Assembly (NCBI GenBank): GCA_950075865.1 | Contig: CATMVA010000003.1 | Span: 92,679-156,678 of the forward strand | DNA: 64,000 nt | Source of the DNA: an uncultured Oscillospiraceae bacterium | GTDB taxonomy: Bacteria > Bacillota > Clostridia > Oscillospirales > Oscillospiraceae | Direction of reading: 5' to 3' | In this document: positions 61,383-64,000 of the stretch, piece after piece | How the letters are laid out: each line of letters begins with the position of its first letter | How positions within the stretch are numbered: position 1 is the stretch's first letter | Position numbers and translations under genes: made by a program | The notes under the pieces: generated by a model | The model's database searches: none | What the model was told of the DNA's origin: nothing | The model's input: only the letters and a program-made list of their open reading frames with translations

Positions 61383-61658
61383 TCAAACGGCCAGAGGGAA
61401 AGGAATAACTTTTCCGGGCGTTGCGGGGGCCTCCTCCACCACCTCCCGGCAGGCCCGGAACACGGGGGCCATGCTGTACCGGTCCGGCACGATATACTCC
61501 CCGTTGTTGTCCGTGTAGATCTTTGCCCGGCGTTCCTTGCCACGCCGCCGGAAAGTCACGGTTTTGTCGGTGCGCTTTATGATCTCAATGGTGAAAACAC
61601 AATTATGATCGCAGGCGCTGGTGTCCCAGTATTTCTTGCCAACTTCAAAAACGCTCAT
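61383..61658 (-). CDS. Hypothetical protein of the switch-region minus operon
   Basis: The 91-residue protein is beta-rich (YWDTSACDHNCVFTIEIIKR, VTFRRRGKERRAKIY). CTCGGAGGTCTGC is the ribosome site. It is the last gene of a small minus-strand operon. Function is unknown; expression from the switch would allow a lysogenic role. Confidence 0.7.
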   Translation of the reverse strand: MSVFEVGKKYWDTSACDHNCVFTIEIIKRTDKTVTFRRRGKERRAKIYTDNNGEYIVPDRYSMAPVFRACREVVEEAPATPGKVIPFPLAV

Positions 61659-61750
61659 TTTGCAGACCTCCGAGAAATGATTTTAAGGGCCAGCCGCCGG
61701 AGCGGGACGAACAGGGCAACGTACAGGGCGAGGGAAAATAGAAACTTCAT
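61655..61750 (-). CDS. Very small membrane peptide (31 aa)
   Basis: MKFLFSLALYVALFVPLRRL and a basic tail form a 31-residue single-helix peptide. AGGAGG is placed seven bases before the ATG, and its stop overlaps the next start. It is too small for family assignment; it may be a membrane-acting leader peptide or toxin. Confidence 0.55.
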   Translation of the reverse strand: MKFLFSLALYVALFVPLRRLALKIISRRSAK

Positions 61751-61795
61751 TTTGAAAACCTCCTATTGACAAGTGGGCGGGTTTGTTTTATATTT

Positions 61796-61825
61796 GGGGT
61801 GCGGAGGTTTGGGCCTCCGCACCCC
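61796..61825 (-). other. 12-bp perfect hairpin between minus-strand small genes
   Basis: GGGGTGCGGAGG (61796-61807) pairs with CCTCCGCACCCC (61814-61825). No U tract follows on the minus strand, so it may protect or separate the two reading frames rather than end transcription. Confidence 0.55.
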
Positions 61826-61830
61826 CCTGA

Positions 61831-61971
61831 TTACCAGCCGAGCAGTTTTAGAACCGCCGCTGTGACCAGGCCGGACACTATGCCCGCCAGAATGTCAGCC
61901 GTCAACTGTTTCATTCTGCTGGGCCGCGCCGTTGGCTTTCGCCTGCGGCGCTTTTTCTTTTTCGCCGCCAT
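61831..61971 (-). CDS. Small basic membrane protein (46 aa)
   Basis: A very basic start (MAAKKKKRRRRKPTARPSRM) precedes a hydrophobic helix (ADILAGIVSGLVTAAVLKLL). AAAGGAGG before ATG 61971 sets the start. It is the first gene after the minus-strand switch promoter. Its shape is like putative holin-like toxins of clostridial phages. Confidence 0.7.
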   Translation of the reverse strand: MAAKKKKRRRRKPTARPSRMKQLTADILAGIVSGLVTAAVLKLLGW

Positions 61972-62003
61972 CGGCAGCACCTCCTTTCCTTTGAACTGTC
62001 TAT

Positions 62004-62032
62004 ATTATACACTCTTTGGCGTGTATGGTCAA
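62004..62032 (-). promoter_or_regulatory. Switch promoter, leftward
   Basis: On the minus strand TTGACC (62027-62032) and TATAAT (62004-62009) are 17 bases apart. Operator O1 fills the spacer. Confidence 0.85.
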
Positions 62033-62096
62033 TAGTCAATATACACTAATCTGCGTGTATGTTCTTTGTTGAAAATGTACACTTTACAGCGTGTAT
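62007..62096. promoter_or_regulatory. Three 20-bp operators of the phage switch
   Basis: ATACACT-N5-GCGTGTAT-like sites occur at 62007-62026 (O1), 62041-62060 (O2) and 62077-62096 (O3), with starts 34 and 36 bases apart. O1 lies in the leftward promoter and O3 over the rightward one. The likely ligand is the HTH protein at 62136. Confidence 0.85.
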
Positions 62097-62111
62097 ATTG
62101 TGTGGTAGAAT
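62083..62111 (+). promoter_or_regulatory. Switch promoter, rightward
   Basis: TTTACA (62083-62088) and TAGAAT (62106-62111) are 17 bases apart and overlap operator O3. It drives the HTH gene at 62136. Confidence 0.75.
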
Positions 62112-62135
62112 ACCAGATGAAAGGGGGCCATGGAA

Positions 62136-62336
62136 ATGGCAATCAGCTACCAAAAGGCGTTTGACCTTATGAAAGAAACGGGGGTCACGACCTACCGGAT
62201 CAGGAAAGAAAAGATTGTGTCGGAAAGGACCCTGCAAAACCTGCGCGACGGAAAACCGGTATCAACGGAAACAATAGAGCGGCTGTGCCTGCTGATGAAC
62301 TGCACACCAAACGATATTATGGAGATTGTGCGCTGA
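62136..62336 (+). CDS. Cro/C1-type HTH regulator of the switch
   Basis: The 66-residue protein is a compact HTH (MKETGVTTYRIRKEKIVSER, then TLQNLRDGKPVSTETIERL). GGGGG is eight bases before ATG 62136; ATG 62130 is too close to it. It is divergent from the small membrane genes over three operators, so it is the likely repressor or Cro. Confidence 0.85.
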   Translation: MAISYQKAFDLMKETGVTTYRIRKEKIVSERTLQNLRDGKPVSTETIERLCLLMNCTPNDIMEIVR

Positions 62337-62395
62337 CCGAGCGGGCCGGGATCCACAACAGGGAAAGCAAATAATTATATAAAGCCCTCCGAAAC

Positions 62396-62408
62396 CCTGA
62401 AATTCAGG
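62396..62408. promoter_or_regulatory. CCTGAAATTCAGG operator upstream of the second HTH gene
   Basis: It is identical to the operator at 43156-43168 by the moron. A further half site AAATTCAGGTTAT lies at 62453-62465. Between 62337 and 62488 no gene is seen. Confidence 0.75.
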
Positions 62409-62488
62409 ATATTACAACGGCCTAAACCGCCGGAATGTGCTAATATCAAGAAAAATTCAGGTTATAGCCACGCCGGAGGGGGGCGCCC

Positions 62489-62731
62489 ATGAAATTTTAC
62501 GATCATCCAGGAAAGCGAAATGTGTGCGGGGATCGGATCAGGGAGGCCAGACTGCGGCACCGCCTTTCGCAATCAGATCTATGCCGCAAACTCCAGCTTG
62601 TGGGCATAGGAATGAACCGGGACTGTATAAGCAAAATAGAGAACGGGGACCGGTTCGTGGCTGATTTTGAAGTGATCACCATGGCAGAGGTGCTGGAGGT
62701 TCCCGTGTTGTGGCTACTGGGCATAGAATAA
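62489..62731 (+). CDS. XRE-family HTH regulator (second)
   Basis: The 80-residue protein has an XRE HTH (DRIREARLRHRLSQSDLCRK, CISKIENGDR, EVLEVPVLWLLGI). GGAGGGGGG precedes the ATG. The adjacent CCTGAAATTCAGG site and its copies at the moron make it the candidate regulator of both. Confidence 0.85.
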   Translation: MKFYDHPGKRNVCGDRIREARLRHRLSQSDLCRKLQLVGIGMNRDCISKIENGDRFVADFEVITMAEVLEVPVLWLLGIE

Positions 62732-62764
62732 AGCGGCGTGGTGTAAAAACCGCGCCGCTTTTTT
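62731..62764 (+). terminator. Terminator after the second HTH gene
   Basis: A 12-bp stem with one G-U pair (62731-62742 with 62749-62760) is followed by a T run. It separates HTH and transposase transcription. Confidence 0.85.
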
Positions 62765-62785
62765 GCGGCAGAAAGGGCCGGGCCT

Positions 62786-63826
62786 ATGAACTACAAGGGA
62801 TATAAACAACTGCAATATAATGACCGCCTGAAAATAGAGGGTGCCCTGCGGACGGGGGCCAGAGTGGCGGACATAGCGCGGGAAATCGGCGTATGTAAAA
62901 AGACGATATACAACGAGATCAAGCGGGGCCTGTGCGTCCAGCAGCGGGAGGGGTATTTTTTCGAGGAGGTCTATTGCGCCGACGTGGCGGAGGCAAAATA
63001 CCAGGAAAACCTCCGCGCAAAAGGGCCGGACATAAAGCTGGGCAAGGATCACGAATTTGCCAACTTTGTGGAGGACATGATCATAAACAAGCGATATTCC
63101 CCTGGCGCCCTCCTGGCTTTCATCGAGGAACAGGGGCTGGTATTTGATACCCACATATGTGAAACCACCCTGTATAATTACATATACCGGGGGGACGTGT
63201 TCCTGGAACTGAACGAGGCCCACCTGCTATACAAAGGGGAGCGGCGGCCAGCACCGGAGGAGAAACAGGACTGGGCAAACCAGCCCAAAGGTGCAACCAT
63301 TGAGGACCGCCCGCCAGAGGTGTGGACGCGCCAGACGTTTGGGCACTGGGAAATGGACAGCGTGATGGGGCCGGTTGGAACCAGCGCCGCCCTGCTGGTG
63401 CTGACCGAGCGGCTGACCCGCCAGGGAATTGTGATCCGAGTACCAGACCACACGGCGGAAAGCGTAATCCGGGCCATGGACCGACTGGAGCGGAAAATGG
63501 GAAAGCATTTCCGGCGGATATTCCGCACCATTACCGTGGACAACGGCACCGAGTTTTCGGACTGTGAGGGCATGGAACGGTCCTGCAGGACAAAGCGACG
63601 GCGAACAAAAATATACTACTGCCACCCGTATTCCCCCAACGAGCGGGGGAGCAACGAGAACATGAACCGGATCCTGCGGCGGTTCTTCCCCAAGGGCGTC
63701 AGTTTTGACGACATAACGCCGGCGGAGGTGGCGGAGGTGGCGGAGTGGATGAACAACTACCCGCGGAAGATCCTGGGCTGGAAATCGTCTGCCACCCTTT
63801 TCAACGAGTACGCGCAAGCGGCATAA
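62786..63826 (+). CDS. IS30-type DDE transposase, candidate phage integrase
   Basis: The 346-residue protein has an N-terminal HTH (ADIAREIGVCKKTIYNEIKR) and the IS30 DDE core: GHWEMDSVMG (D near 190), TVDNGTEF (D near 251) and NERGSNENMNRI (E near 290). No inverted repeats of a stand-alone IS flank it closely, and it occupies the edge of the prophage where an integrase is expected. ICE6013 uses an IS30-like enzyme in this way. It could still be an IS passenger. Confidence 0.9.
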   Translation: MNYKGYKQLQYNDRLKIEGALRTGARVADIAREIGVCKKTIYNEIKRGLCVQQREGYFFEEVYCADVAEAKYQENLRAKGPDIKLGKDHEFANFVEDMIINKRYSPGALLAFIEEQGLVFDTHICETTLYNYIYRGDVFLELNEAHLLYKGERRPAPEEKQDWANQPKGATIEDRPPEVWTRQTFGHWEMDSVMGPVGTSAALLVLTERLTRQGIVIRVPDHTAESVIRAMDRLERKMGKHFRRIFRTITVDNGTEFSDCEGMERSCRTKRRRTKIYYCHPYSPNERGSNENMNRILRRFFPKGVSFDDITPAEVAEVAEWMNNYPRKILGWKSSATLFNEYAQAA

Positions 63827-63903
63827 AAATGAAATACGGGAAAAGAGATCCGGGGGCCGATCATGGCCGCCGGCGCCATTTTTACGCCCTTTAGACGCAA
63901 ACC

Positions 63904-63950
63904 CCCGAAAAATAAGGCCGCCACAGGTGCGTGGCGGCCTATCTTTCGGG
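63904..63950. terminator. Terminator-like nested hairpin after the transposase
   Basis: A 9-bp stem (63916-63924 with 63931-63939) is nested in CCCGAAA/TTTCGGG (63904-63910 with 63944-63950). T-rich sequence follows near 63962. The rest of 63827-64000 has no gene I can support and turns strongly A/T-rich. Confidence 0.75.
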
Positions 63951-64000
63951 AGTATCAAAAATTTTTTATAATTTTTTGTAACTTATACTTGACTTTTGCG

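Larger units (their letters stand above)
19394..63982. mobile_element. Prophage with lambda-like head, P2-like contractile tail, DGR and IS30-type transposase
   Basis: All genes from 19459 to 63826 are phage-type and organised as early, head, tail, DGR, lysis and switch modules. No tyrosine or serine integrase is visible; the only recombinase is the IS30-type DDE protein at the right end. The stated limits are tentative. They use TTATA repeats at 19389-19393 and 63983-63987, next to GTTA at the left and TAAC at the right. True ends could lie a few dozen bases away or, on the right, beyond the window. Confidence 0.85.

Overview
The window is a high-G+C Firmicutes chromosome segment, most likely from the Oscillospiraceae (inference). 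Supporting signs are DivIVA and SepF, an S-layer-homology protein, a T-box leader, TTGACA/TATAAT promoters, GGAGG ribosome sites, and family resemblance. It has two parts: host chromosome (1 to about 19,390) and an almost complete prophage (about 19,394 to about 63,982). The last bases may return to the host.

Host part. A truncated MATE transporter gene enters from the left edge. All later host genes except one small ORF run on the minus strand: an SLH-domain surface protein; a T-box operon that ends in ileS but first carries two immunity-like genes, a zinc ribbon and a Dabb-like protein; a block divIVA-sepF-yggS-HlyD-like-hfq-mutL-CPBP protease-mutS; an XRE repressor divergent from a 71-codon gene over two identical palindromes; and miaB. 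A GC-rich palindromic repeat family lies upstream of mutS and has also entered the mutL linker in frame.

Prophage. It has a lambda-like head module (GpA terminase, gpW-like connector, lambda portal, U35 protease, capsid) and a P2-like contractile tail (sheath, tube, gpE/E' frameshift, tape measure, gpX, gpD, gpV, gpU, gpW, gpJ, gpI, collar fibre). Lysis genes are a CHAP-LysM endolysin and holin-like proteins. The early region holds four DNA methyltransferases (one C5 enzyme is circularly permuted, and two of the genes contain G8/G9 tracts), an OGG1-like glycosylase, a radical SAM enzyme, an ASCH-like protein, an HUH nuclease, an HD protein and a membrane transglycosylase. I see no tyrosine or serine integrase; an IS30-type DDE transposase at the right end is the candidate recombinase.

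The most notable system is a diversity-generating retroelement (DGR): reverse transcriptase, Avd-like protein, a template repeat (TR) and two variable repeats (VRs). One VR is at the end of the adjacent tail protein, as usual. The other is about 30 kb away at the end of a small free-standing DUF6273-like protein in the early region, next to a predicted 77-nt minus-strand small RNA. In nearly all positions the VRs differ from the TR only where the TR has adenine.

Regulation visible in sequence: a right-end switch with three 20-bp operators and divergent promoters; a second HTH gene beside a CCTGAAATTCAGG operator that is repeated at the promoter of an autonomous minus-strand moron inside the late operon; and a late promoter with two GGACG boxes one helical turn apart, followed by a leader that can fold into a three-way junction.
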